NCBI GenBank assembly: GCA_946122785.1
Contig: CAMGYJ010000004.1
Location: forward strand, 13,414,150-13,478,149
Direction of reading: 5' to 3'
Length of the DNA: 64,000 nucleotides
Source: Linum tenue
Taxonomy: Eukaryota > Streptophyta > Magnoliopsida > Malpighiales > Linaceae
Positions 21,560 to 32,590 of this stretch are shown one piece after another. Both the position numbers and the translations under genes were made by a program. A model generated the notes under the pieces. It was not told where the DNA came from and made no database searches. It saw only the letters and a program-made list of their open reading frames with translations. Within the stretch, counting starts at the first letter, position 1; the number at the start of each line of letters is the position of its first letter.

Positions 21560-22240
21560 AACAAAATCACAAATATTTCTAACACCAAAAACCCCCTAGT
21601 GCAAACCACAAACGTAATAAAACAATCCACAAAAAACATATCGGAAACCTTCTAATGCAAACCACAAATTCGCTAAAACATATCAGAAACCCGACAAAGC
21701 AAACCATAAATATTTTGCAAAGCACGCCAGAAACTTCCTAATGCAAACCACAAACACGGTAAAGCAAACCAAAAACGTCCTAATGCAGAACACAAATATA
21801 TTAAAACAAACCAGAAACCTCGCAAAGCAAACCACAAAAGTTTCGAAAGCACATCAGAAACTTCTTAATGCAAACCAGAAACCTCCGAATGCATACCACA
21901 AATCTCCTAAAACAAACCAGAAACCTCACAATGCAAACCACAAAATTTTCGAAAGCAAACCAGAAACCTCCTAATGCAAACCACAAACACAATAAATCAA
22001 ACCACAAAAAAGCAAACCATAAACGTCCCAATACAGACCACAAATATATTAAAACAAACCAGAAACCCCTCAATGCAAACCACAAATTTTTTGAAAGCAA
22101 ACTAGAAACTTCTCAATGCAAACCACAAACACGATAAAGCAAACCAGAAACTTCTTAATGCAAACCACAAACACGATAAAGCAAACCACAAAAGGCATAC
22201 AAAAATATGAGAAACCAAACCATAATTGTCACAATGCAGA
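21560..22240. repeat. 21-bp minisatellite inside the Mutator-like element
   Basis: About 30 diverged units of the form GCAAACCACAAACACGATAAA or GCAAACCAGAAACTTCTTAAT occur. Because the period is a multiple of three, all frames stay open over long stretches on both strands (21741-22319), giving repetitive peptides that should not be read as genes. Confidence 0.9.
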
Positions 22241-22315
22241 CCATAACATTGGGTGGTCGTTGACCGTTGACCGGTCAACAAAGACCGTTGACCAAACTCC
22301 GATGACCGTCAGTGA

Positions 22316-22495
22316 GTAGATTCCGGCGCCGATAGGCATATTCCGGTCCCGATGACTAGATTCCGACGCCGGTAAGCATATTCCGACCACGGTGAGCATA
22401 TTCCGGCGACGGTGAGTATATTCCGATGACAAAAAAGCATATTCCGGCGACAAAAAAGCATATTCCGGTGACCGCAACCAAATTCCGGCGACCAA
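22316..22495. repeat. 20-23 bp GC-rich minisatellite
   Basis: Eight or so units of GAGCATATTCCGGCGACGGT-like sequence stand in tandem, following a short run of GACCGTTGACC repeats at 22257-22305. Confidence 0.85.
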
Positions 22496-22856
22496 AATTT
22501 TGGTCCAAAAATAAAAAAAATTTAATTATTATTTAAACATATTTTTCATAATGACAATTATACCCCTGCTTTGATTTTACACTAAGTCAACTCATCTAAT
22601 TAAAAGTCATCACAATCCTAGCTTCCTATTGGTTGGAGACTAGTGTTGTTACAATAACAACAAAAGAAGTGTTGTTATAGTATCTAGTCCCTTACTTTAC
22701 GAGGAACAATTTTGTAGCAGGAACTTCTCTCTAATTTTATCACTATTATTTTCAAAGGAATAGGTAGTGGTGAGGAGTTACTAGACTTTTTCAGGTTTTG
22801 CCAACCATGAACCTAGTAATTACTAATTAGTATAGTACTCCGGCTTTTAGTCCTAC

Positions 22857-22890
22857 TAGCATTGGTCCCGGCCCGTCGGCCGATGGAGTA
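22857..22890 (-). other. Second Helitron-like 3' terminus
   Basis: On the minus strand a CGGCC-GACG-GGCCG hairpin is followed by GGACCAATGCTAG and a T. It closely matches the 3' end at 9908 (same stem and spacing), so the two belong to related elements. The body would extend rightward from 22857, but no 5' end was found and only weak exon-like sequence (about 23090-23170, minus) follows. Confidence 0.5.
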
Positions 22891-23279
22891 TGGAACGTGT
22901 ATGTGAATTTTGTATCATTCTTTAGATAATGAATTGCGATCAAAATAACATTATAGACAATGAATTACGATCATATATATAGAAACTTTCAAATGCACAT
23001 CTCAGCAAAAACAGTCTCAAAGTCGGTTTATGTGGATAGTGCCGCTAGCATTAGAATGTCAGATTTCAGCATTCACTTACCTACCTGTCCATACAAAATT
23101 CTACTGGGAGCACACTCTTTCGCTTGTCGACGAAATTTATAGTTGCAAATCCTACAGCAAACTGGGCATACCCAGTTTGGGTCTTCTTAAGTATCAAGTA
23201 CATAGTCACCATATCTATTGCAAGAACGGAGGGAGAATTCAGTAGCAGAATTTGTAATAATGGTCATGCTTAACCAAAT

Positions 23280-24344
23280 TTTTAGCTTATGATATTGATG
23301 AGGAACGAGCCCAGGAGGATGAGGATCCACAAGAGGAGGCGCCACGAGGGGAACCAGGTCCGGCCGACGAGACCGGGGTGGCGGACGAGGACGTGCATGG
23401 GCCACGGCGGTCGAACCGCCGACCCAAGCCCAACTTGCGTTCACGAACTAACTCGTCACTATCATTATTGTTGTCTTAAGGAAGTTGGTTTCCCAGAATT
23501 AGCTCTTATTTTCCTTAGTTCGTAGAAACCCGTCCGTTCCGCATCAATTGGTATCACAGCCCAGTTCGATGGAACCGAGCTCGAGACCGCTCCCAGGGCA
23601 CGCGCCGCCAATACCGGAACGCGTTTGTCCCAATGTCTGTCGTGCAACTTCAGCCAACTGTGAGTCCCTCGAATCACAAGGGCGGACGCCGAAGCCACCT
23701 GAGGCCGAAGTCTCATTGTTCGCACTCACCGGTGTTTCGAACCCAACGACCATCGCTTGTCCGTCAAATTGCAGCAAGACGCGCTAGTGGCCTTGGTTGA
23801 TAGTGGTTCGTCACACAACTTCATCAACAGTAACGTTGCAAAAGGGCTAGGCTTATCAAAGTAGCTAACGGGGACTTCTTATCTTGCGAGAGATGCTACG
23901 AAGGAATCACCCTCGACATCCATGGAGAACAAATAGGGGTGGATCTCTATGAGTTTCCGATTGAGGGCATTGACCTAGTTTTGGGAGTACAATGGCTACG
24001 GCAGTTCAGCCCAATCACCATTGATTGGCAACAACTCACCCTCCGCTTCAAACACGAAGGGCGCTGGGTCACCCTCGAAGGAATCCACCCGTCCACTGTT
24101 CGGGACAATCAAACCCAGCTAATTCAATCGAGGGACGTGGCCGTCTGGGCCTTGTGTCTTCCTGAGGCGACTGGAACGGTCAAACCACCCCCGCCTGAGC
24201 TGCGCGAGCTACTCGAAGGCTTTGGTGAATTATTTGAAGCGCCGACCAGTCGATCACTAACCTCAAGGTAGGAATTGAGGCAATCAACGTGAGGCCCTAT
24301 CGCTATGCTCACTTTCAGAAAGAAGAAATCGAATGACAGGTTAG
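23280..24344 (+). mobile_element. Decayed Ty3/gypsy fragment (chromovirus-like)
   Basis: A primer-site-like TGGTATCACAGC at 23549-23560 follows a CATCA end. Almost no gag follows; the sequence jumps to a protease with ALVDSGSSHNFI (about 23792-23825) and then IDLVLGVQWLRQF and WVTLEGI (23939-24100). The start of reverse transcriptase is visible as VRPYRYAHFQKEEIE near 24290-24330. Stops and frameshifts make it a pseudogene. It is cut at 24344 by an inserted LTR. Confidence 0.7.
23939..24271 (+). pseudogene. Gypsy protease to reverse transcriptase linker
   Basis: This 110-codon open frame starts in the C-terminal half of a retropepsin-like domain (GIDLVLGVQWLRQFSPITID). It runs through the spacer to ELLEGFGELFEAPTS, the usual lead-in to gypsy reverse transcriptase. 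The frame is lost just before the LPP..H motif. It is a remnant of a polyprotein, not a separate gene. Confidence 0.7.
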
Positions 24345-25253
24345 TGACACGCCAAAACACAACACCAAACTGCGACCAAGTGTAATCTCAGTCCGGGAAT
24401 GCAATAACAGGCAAGTTCTATTATCAACCCGGGGTCTAGATCTACTGCCTACTCCGTGATTATCTATTATCTAGCCAACTAAGTCGATTGATTGTTGTTA
24501 AAACTAAAAGCAGTAAGAAAGCAGGAAATGATTCGGTTTTCTCAAGCAAAAGAGTCACTCGGGAAATGAGTCCCCCTAGCTCCTTAGTTAGGTTCAATTG
24601 TAATTACCCTGGGTTGATTTACTGTTGATTAGACTGCGGAAGATCCGACAGTAGCTTGGAATCTCTTAAGCTGACCAAGCCCTCTCAGTCTAACTACCCG
24701 GCAGACGACTAGTCTTCACCGGAACAGAAAGCTGAAGCAACGACACAGAACTCCACTACTGGAATTGGATTCTAGTACAAAGCAGTAGACTGGCTAACTC
24801 TCGTATAACCAATCTCCTACTATCGAATGAAGAAGCTCTAACAACCTAATCAGATTCTATCTATCTCAGGTTGCAGCAGAAATCAAGAAAAGCTGATCAG
24901 ACTTCAATCAATTCAATAAAACATGCATCATTCGATTAAAACCAAACACATGGAACTAGGGTTCTTCATACCCAAGTGAGAGAAGGGTTCTACTCCATAG
25001 AGAGAGAGAAGAAAACAGGATACAAAGCAGTCATACTCATAACAATGGGAAGAATCTGCTCTAGGATGATTATTTCCACTCCTATGACGATCTCCAAGCT
25101 CGATTTGATGAAACCCAGCTCCAAGATAGCTTCTAGGATGTGTTCTTCGCACTTTCTCTCTCTAGGGCTCTGTTTTTGCTCTGAAAATCCGATTCTCTCA
25201 CTTGTGGCTCGGAATTGGGTAAAAACCAAGATTTCCCAACTCACACGGGCAGG
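24345..25253 (-). repeat. Athila/Tat-type LTR fragment, copy 1
   Basis: The minus-strand LTR 3' part ends ..GGCGTGTCA. It matches 25254 onward over most of its length, with landmarks GACCAAGCCCTCTCAG, CCGGCAGACGACTAGTCTTCACC and CATGGAACTAGGGTTC. It sits inside the gypsy reverse transcriptase start and is itself interrupted at 25253 by copy 2. Confidence 0.7.
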
Positions 25254-26633
25254 TGACTCGCTAAAATACAACACCTAACAATGGCCAAGTGTAACCAATG
25301 AAAGGGACTGCAGTATAGTGGCACAAGTAATAAATATCGAATCCACGGGTCTCTAGAGTTACTATTACTCAGCTTCAGTTCATTATCTAGCAAACTAGAT
25401 TAAGGATTGATTGATAAACTACTCTACTGACTACTCTACTAATTACAAGTTGGGAACTCACTTAGGTATGATTCCCCCTAGCTCCTCAATTAGGTCCAAG
25501 TTGCAATTACCTTTGGTTGATCTACTGTTGATTAAACTGCGGAAGATCCTAAATTAGCTTGGAATCTCTTAAGCTGACCAAGCCCTCTCAGTCCAACTAC
25601 CCGGCAGACGACTAGTCTTCACCAGGATAGAAAGCTGAGGCTATGAACACAGAACTCCACTACTGGAATGAATTCCAGTACAAAGCAGTGAATTGATTGA
25701 CTCTCGCACAACCAATTCACCACTATCAATCAAGGAAGCTCTCTTAACCTAATCAGATTCTATCTATCATAGGTTAAAGCAGAAATCAAGAGAATTTGAT
25801 CAAGATTCAATTGACTCAATAAATCATGCCTCAATCGATTATAATCAAACAATATAGCATCCAAAACTTCATACAAGAAAGATCCTAACTCATGGAACTA
25901 GGGTTCCTCAAAACCTAAGTGAAGGGAAGTTACTCCATAGAGAAGAGAGAGACTGCAGAAATCTGATCTAGATCTTCAATCTCCATCTCCAAGCTTGATT
26001 CCCGAGCTCCAATGGCGAAGAAATCCTCCAAAATAGCTCCAAGAATGTTCCCAAGTCGCTCTCTCTCTCTAGGGTTCGTCCCTTGGGTGTTTGGGATCCA
26101 AAACCCAGCTCTCCCCCTTTCCTTTTGCTGAAAATCGGGTTTTAAACATCAATTCCCGACTCACACGGCCAGGCCACACGGCCGTGTGGCTTTCCCAGCT
26201 GCCCGTGTGAAGGCTCGGTGATTCCACACGGCAAAAGTGCCCCTTGCGGCCGTGTGGGTTGTGCCCGTGTGGCTTGCTCAGCCTCTGTTTAATGCTTCGT
26301 TTCTCCCTCGTCCGGACTCCGAATCAGTCGCCGTTTGATCCCAGACGCTCGTAGTCTCGTCCTCTTTCTTTTCATGACAAGCTTGCATGATTCTTTGTCC
26401 ATAAAGTGAGGTAGAAATCCATTCTTCTTCAGGTCATACCCGAGTTTCTTCTCCCGAATCGTCAATTGATCTCTGATTGACTTGAAACTTGCGCCTATGC
26501 TTCACTTTATGTGCTAGGACCTGAAATGTGACAAAGGAACACAACCTAGCATAAAATAGGCCAAAGACACGATAATTCAAGCTGAAACAATCAAGAAACA
26601 AAGGGGAAAACATGTGCAAATACCGAGTCATCA
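25254..26633 (-). repeat. Athila/Tat-type LTR, copy 2 (1,380 bp)
   Basis: On the minus strand the LTR begins TGATGACTCGG directly after a polypurine tract and ends GCGAGTCA. It contains palindromes on CACACGGCCGTGTG (perfect 16-bp dyad at 26174-26189, partial ones at 26222 and 26246-26275), then a TTTAAA TATA-like box near 26143 and a CT/GA-rich leader. The end matches other LTR ends in this window (51865-51872, 42387-42394). Confidence 0.8.
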
Positions 26634-26650
26634 AATCCCCCACACTTAAC
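26634..26650 (-). promoter_or_regulatory. Polypurine tract, minus-strand gypsy
   Basis: On the minus strand, AAGTGTGGGGGATT precedes the LTR start and is itself preceded by GCTTGGGGACAAGCAAAC, a combination typical of the 3' end of plant Athila/Tat elements. Confidence 0.75.
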
Positions 26651-27586
26651 TGTTTGCTTGTCCCCAAGCAAACCTAACTCAAACCAATGCAGCTCTCCAG
26701 AGCTCTATAGCAACATACAACCCCGATCGTCGGTAGAGGATTTCCTAGATCATATAGCAGCTTACGAGGTCAACTGGTCTTCTAAGACGTTCCCTATCTC
26801 TCTCAATGCGAGTACTAGACTCAAGCCAGGATCATGAGAAAAGTAGAAGTAAGACAGTCAGTTCATGGATAAAGGGACTCACACCATTCACAACCAAGGA
26901 CTCGTTGTACCGGGGTGCTCTTTCACTTCATTTCACCGTTGGAACCCCTTTTTCTCACTTTCATTTACATTTTTCTCTTTTTTTTCTTTCATTTGGTGGG
27001 GTTCCAACTGCAGTCTTTTGCACGGTCGACCCTTATTAGTCGAGCAAGAGCAATTTCTGTACATCTGGCGCTCGCCAGAGTACTTCTTTTAACTCCTTTT
27101 CCTCAACTCGTGTGGAGGGTCAATGAAATTAAGGGGGGTCGGAAGCTCTATCCGTGCCCTTAAAAACACATCCTCAAGTAGGCAAACCGCTCAACGGGTG
27201 GAAGTTTTACTTGTACTAGAGACAGCTTAGCTTCACCTTGTAGGAGTACCCCACTAAGGATCACTAAAATCTCCTCCAAAACCCGATTTTGTGCAATGAA
27301 CGGTGCCACACACGTTGGGCTTACCCCATGTTTAAGATTTAATGATTTCGACATGGAGGACCAACTGCTTCCCATTTTCCACATGAGCACCCTGTTCGAT
27401 ACACGAGTCCATAACACAATCCAAACAGAGTCACCATTACCACATGAATTCAACGGTCTTAGCTCCACTAATTCACAAAATCAACTGACACAGAGAGCTA
27501 GATAGGAAAAATCTTATACTTCAACATCCTCCATAGTGCTACACTACCTCCCTAGGTTGCACATTACTATAGAGACTGTCAATTCA
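26651..27586 (-). mobile_element. 3' untranslated region of the minus-strand gypsy element
   Basis: This is non-coding internal sequence leading into the polypurine tract. No open frame with a known domain is found. It runs into the assembly gap, so the rest of the element is not visible. Confidence 0.5.
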
Positions 27587-27686
27587 NNNNNNNNNNNNNN
27601 NNNNNNNNNNNNNNNNNNNNNNNNNNNNNNNNNNNNNNNNNNNNNNNNNNNNNNNNNNNNNNNNNNNNNNNNNNNNNNNNNNNNNN
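27587..27686. other. Assembly gap (100 N)
   Basis: Exactly 100 N, the usual placeholder for a gap of unknown size. It falls between gypsy remnants, where assembly is expected to fail. Confidence 0.99.
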
Positions 27687-29244
27687 GGCTAATTATATAA
27701 ATTAACTAAAAAAATCATAAAGTTTAATTAATCATGCAAGTTCTTTATTGAAAGAAGGTAAAGAAACATAAACCGATGTTGGAGTCCCTCCTAACTAGCC
27801 GTCTGTTGCGTCTTATCATTGGAAGATTGCCCTCAAGTCTTCAGTCCGTCTCAAAACCTCCTTGAAGTTGAGGTTTTCATTTAGTGAAGTTCCATGAAGT
27901 TGATAGTGCTTGAGACATCGCCTTTGGGTCCTCACTTCACTTATTCTTTTCTTCTCGTTGCTTCGAACCAAATGTAGGAACATGGAGTAGTAATTTCACA
28001 TCTACCAAAAGGGATTGATGATGATGTGGTCTATTCTTGGCAAAGACTTATTGAGAAGGGATCCAATGCTAGTAGCCTTTCAAGGTTGGGTGACTCTTAT
28101 GGGACCTCCACCTGGAGAAAATCCAAGCAATCATCATCCTCTTCTTCAACCTCCTCTCTTTTTTCTAGCCCGACATCTTCCCCAATTGGAGACTCAAGTT
28201 CAACCTCTTCTTTGCTTCCTTCTTCATCCTCGAACACCTCATTTGAGCTCCCTTCTTTGAAATTTTCTTCTTTTATAATGGAGGAAGGATGTGATCAAGA
28301 ACAATGTCTTCACTAGATGATCTATCAAGCTCTTCTTGTTCTTCCATCACTTTGAGTCTTTCTACCTCCGCTTTATATCCACTTTTGACATAAAAGTAAC
28401 CGGGAGGAAGGTTAGGTCACCAGTGTCGATACACTTGTACCCTATGTTGAAGCACTCCATGACCAAGTCTACTATGGTTTTTATCTTTGTTGGTGTTGTG
28501 AAATGAAGCACACTTTCATACTTGGTGGTTGAACTTTCTCCCTGCTCCCTTGGATTGGCATTGCAAGGCTCACCTTCATGATGAAGACGATCTTGAGCAA
28601 CACAAGCACACAATTGCCTTATCACTTCTCTTTATTGAAGCACCTCTTCAGACTATGATAAAAGGTCGGGTTAGGGAGATGGAGTTATGGACGACTCCAT
28701 AGTGGATTGAACCCTTTCAGTCTTCAACAAGAAGTTCGCTAATTCGAACTCTAAGCTCACTTTAGGCTCGGGGAGTGATTGGGGATTCCACTCATGGTAT
28801 GAAGGGCGTTCTTCTCATTATGGTGATGAAATTGATACCCTTGGGGGTATGTTTGTTGATCATAGAGAGGGGTTGGTTGTGGATACCCGACAACTTGGCT
28901 TTTATCATCACTTGAAACTCTGGGATACCACCAATTGGGAGGTTGGGATATCCTCCATTGTTATGTTATGCCAACTCACTGGGATCCACGTGTCAACAAT
29001 ATCCATACACAAAAAAAGAACAACCTATGAAAGTAAAAGTGTTAAGAGATAAAGCAAAGACTAGCAACAACCTAACACAAGATATTTAAAGGAAGCATAA
29101 CAATAGAAGAAAGAATACATGAAAGAAAATAAGACATTACAAACACACTACACAACAAAATATACACAACAAGATAGAAACACACAAAACGAGAAAAAAA
29201 TGACTAGAGTAGTTTTTATCAGCTTTTCATAATAATCTAAGAAT
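27687..29244 (-). mobile_element. Decayed internal region of a minus-strand gypsy element
   Basis: The region lies just inside a minus-strand primer-binding site (29245-29262), where gag is expected. Only broken frames are present. The Ser-rich plus-strand frame at 28026-28316 is probably antisense. No zinc knuckle or protease motif could be read. Confidence 0.4.
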
Positions 29245-29262
29245 TCCCCGACAACGGAGCCA
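29245..29262 (-). promoter_or_regulatory. Primer-binding site, minus-strand gypsy
   Basis: On the minus strand, TGGCTCCGTTGTCGGGGA matches the TGGCGCCGTTGCCGGGGA site seen at 42401 and 51879 with two changes, and it follows ..AGTCAAGTTTT just as they do. Confidence 0.75.
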
Positions 29263-29268
29263 AAAACT

Positions 29269-30096
29269 TGACTTGTGAGTCGATATTTACAATTTATAAG
29301 CTCGATCTTCTACAACACTAATGACTCCAATTTGGGCCAATTATAACTAGAATTGGCGAGGTAGTATAGCGGTGACCAAGTCACATATCAACGAAGAAAC
29401 TAGCAATTCAAAGTATGATGAACTTCGAATTTGCTTTAGCGGTGTGGCATTACTCAAAATTTTTGAAATTGGATGCACAAATACACACACAAAACCCTTT
29501 CGCCACATGCATGAACATTCACAAACTCATGGTATATAACATGAAGAAAAACTAACTAAATCCCACCCACACTTTAATGGGACAATGTCCTCATTGGAAC
29601 AAGTCAGGAGTAGAGAGAAAAGTAGAATGAAGTTACTGGTTTTGTCAAAATCCATGCATATCGGCCAGTTCCTTGATGATTGGCTTTCACGAACAAACAA
29701 AAAGTGTAAAATGCAGAGAGCAAGTGTGTCATCTCCTCCTATAAGGAAAAACCTAAGTTCACCTAAGTATCTCTCTTGAGGCAATCCAAATCAAGAATGA
29801 GTGGAGAGCATTCACTGCTAGGCGACATTCCAGAAGAAAGGCCATAGTGGCATCCATATCGTGATTTCATAAGCGAAAAACACGTATATGGCCAAATCGT
29901 TGAGTGCTTGTATTATCACAGAAGTATGAAAATACGCAATGAAAGGCCATGAGAAAATGTATGAAGGCGAATGGCCGCACCCTTACTCCCCTATAAGAAG
30001 AAGAGTAGTTGCCTAGGGTATACCAAAGAACCTTTCATGTATCATCGTGAGGCGTTCTTGAAGAAAGTTGCATTAGACGAAGCCCAATTGATCACC
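29269..30096 (-). repeat. Probable gypsy 5' LTR, minus strand
   Basis: The LTR ends AGTCA next to the primer site. The start is ambiguous: one polypurine-like site (minus-strand AAAGTGTGGGG then TGATCAATT) puts it at 30096, giving 828 bp. Another (ATTAAAGTGTGGGTGGG at about 29567-29583, preceded by GACATTGTCCC) would put it near 29566. Having a polypurine tract on one side and a primer site on the other of a single LTR suggests two elements sharing an LTR or a rearrangement. Confidence 0.4.
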
Positions 30097-31377
30097 CCAC
30101 ACTTTAGTTCCTTCCATGTCAAAGCCACGAAGGAGCTTATAATTACATGATGAAACCGTTATATAGCTAGACACCTACTCATGCTAGCTATGTGTCATGG
30201 CACAAGTAGAGGCTTTGAAAAGAATGCCTGGTGGTACGTCAGCGAGGCAAGCATCCATGGCATGGAGTTATGAGGCTCTTCCTTCAACACCACATATCTT
30301 AATGCTTGAATACGGTTAGGCATTATTGTGCACCGTTTTGCTCACCTTGAGAATCGGTAGCCCGAGCTCCGTTTACTGGAAAAATTCTATCATTCTGGCC
30401 CTTGATTATATTCTCACCCTTTGGGTTACCATTCTCTTCTATCACTTTTTTAATCTCTTCCCCAAATCTCAAATTTGTTGACATGTGTGTTTAATGTTGA
30501 GAGAGATGCTCTTTATAGGGATTAGATTCGTTTCCATGTGGGATATGGATCTTGAATACATTATCCTCTTCATAAGGTAAAAAGTATTGCATTTTAGCTC
30601 TGTATGGACAAAGGATTCCCGTAAGAGATTAGGAGGACGACCAGGAGACCATATTATGGTCAACCAGTATTTCCCTAGGCTAGGCCAATTTCAGTGCCAT
30701 GGGTTACTAAATTCGGCGTCATTTCTGTTGGTTCGTTCTGGGTAGGAACTTATAAATAATGTCTTTCTGCCAATGATTATCTCATAATAGGCCTAGAAGT
30801 ATACTGCAAGCAGAAAAATGACATTATGCCGAATGTGATCCAACTGTGGGTTATACCCTTGCATTTTTCATCTCCGCAGGAAAGTTGATCCTTGGCCACA
30901 AAGGGTTTTCTTTCATGATCACCCCAAAATATGATCAACGCGTGGCCATAAGCTGATGGTTTGATGTCGTCTGCTTCTTTCCAACTACCACTTTAACCTC
31001 CTCTTTTAAAGGATGCCCCCCAGATTCGATCTTTTCAAACTGATCGCAAGAAGTTTTTCCTTAACTGGAGGTTTCAATAGGTGATCATTGCCAGAATTGA
31101 TCAACTCGACTTATATCTTAGCCAGTTGTGCTCAATGAGAGGGAGCTCAAGTTCCATCTCCTCTATGTTTGTTCTTCATTTGAGCTTTTGTCTTGACTGA
31201 GGAGATTGAGTTAAACATTAATGTTTGATTATTGGGAACCTCCCAGATATTGCCTCCAGACATAAAGTGTAAGAAATGCTCGGACTCATAGGTCAGTCAG
31301 TCAGCGAACATGGGAGCAAGCTGAAGAGTATCAATGTTATGATTGGGATGGTCATCGACATAGTCACATACCCCATG
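30097..31377 (-). mobile_element. Decayed gypsy internal sequence
   Basis: The sequence seems to read on the minus strand but shows only short broken frames. No catalytic motif could be assigned. The call rests on its position between LTR-like sequences. Confidence 0.3.
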
Positions 31378-32590
31378 TGTAGACACCACTTTTTGTCCTG
31401 GCTAAAACATTCTTAATTAAATAAATTTTTAATTTAAGTTTGACAATAGCAAATCTTGAAGATCTGCTAGCTAAACACATATTTGTAGTGCTTGGTTGGG
31501 TCACTTTTGTTAATAACTCGATGGGATTAGCAATAGACAAATCTTGTTGATACGATTTGCAAGTGACTAGGAGACTTGTTTTGCTTTGACTTTATGAATT
31601 AGACATACACTCCATTTGATTATCCACTTATCGTGTGAATTGGTTCGTTGAATTGATTCTTAAGACGTGGCTGTTTGGGACCACGTCGATTTGTTTATAA
31701 TAAAAGAAAATTCATAACAATACTATTAAGATAAATAGAATTCTAAATAACTACAATCATGATTATAATACATAATAATTACATTGCTAAATTACTATTA
31801 CATTACACTAATTACATCACACGATAAAATAAATTAGGCCCAATTAAATGCCAAAGTCAACTGATCAAATCTGGTCAACAATGTCAAAGCCAAAGCCCAA
31901 GGTCAACAAAAGTCAACCCACACAGCCTGGTTCAACCTATGCCTGAATCGATCCAACCAATATCCAAACCGACATTGTGGACTACAGTATGCCTACACTA
32001 TATGTCTATCCCCTATAAGTTAGGTGAAAAATTCATTCAAGACGAAATTAATTAGGAAAAATGGTTGATTTTGAGGGAATTGCTTTTAGAAAATTGTTAA
32101 AGTAGGTTAAGAGATCTTGGGGATGAGGTTTGAGGATGAGACTTTGAGGAGAGGTTTTTAGTAAATAAAAGGGGGGTTTTAAATCGAGAAAGGTCATCTA
32201 AGAAAATGGATTCTTATTAATAGGTTTCCTGAGATAATTCGGTTAAGGAGGGATTTCTTCAAGGAAGAAATCGAGGAGTCATCTTTTCGAGGTGAGTGTA
32301 AAGGGGGTAAAATCTCCGTCGATGTCTTTTTAATTTATGCTTTTTCGTTTCAAGCTAAGTTATTATTTAGTTAATTTGTGAGTTATGCGCGTTATGTATT
32401 TGAGGCATCCCACCGCCTTCTGAAGGTGGAGGCACACGTTGTGCTTGTATTTGTATGAATGTGTGTGATGTTGTATGGATTGTTGGTATGATGAACCCCC
32501 GGGTGGTTGGGCCACTACTAGACGCGGTAGGATGGTCGGATCACTACTGGACGGCGAGACGCAACCGCAGCAGTTGATCGAGTATGTTGG
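31378..32590 (+). repeat. Probable gypsy LTR fragment (TGTAGACACC type)
   Basis: It begins TGTAGACACCACTTTTTGTCC, a common start of plant Ty3/gypsy LTRs, followed by AT-rich U3-like sequence. A GC-rich segment with CCCCGGGTGGTTGGGCCACTAC lies near 32497. No TATA box or primer site could be fixed, and the 3' end is uncertain. Confidence 0.4.

Larger units (their letters stand above)
20697..22691. mobile_element. Non-autonomous Mutator-like element
   Basis: The element is 1,995 bp between two perfect copies of TTACTTTAC (20688-20696 and 22692-22700), a 9-bp target duplication as made by Mutator-like transposases. The inverted ends match in about 33 of 41 positions from GATA(G/C)TATAACAACACT onward; the outermost seven bases have diverged but are the same length at both ends. 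The interior holds a GC-moderate stretch (20830-21330), an AT-rich hairpin (21386-21420), a 21-bp minisatellite and a second CCGGCGAC-type minisatellite. No transposase is encoded. Confidence 0.75.

Noticed and set aside
21741..22319. Repetitive open frames rich in Gln-Thr-Asn or Trp-Phe
   Set aside because: They follow from a 21-bp minisatellite whose period is a multiple of three; no start context or domain.
23289..23787. Arg/Pro-rich frames on both strands
   Set aside because: They overlap a gypsy LTR end and primer-site-like sequence and show no domain.
28026..28316. Ser-rich 96-codon plus-strand frame
   Set aside because: It is antisense to a minus-strand gypsy internal region and is low complexity.
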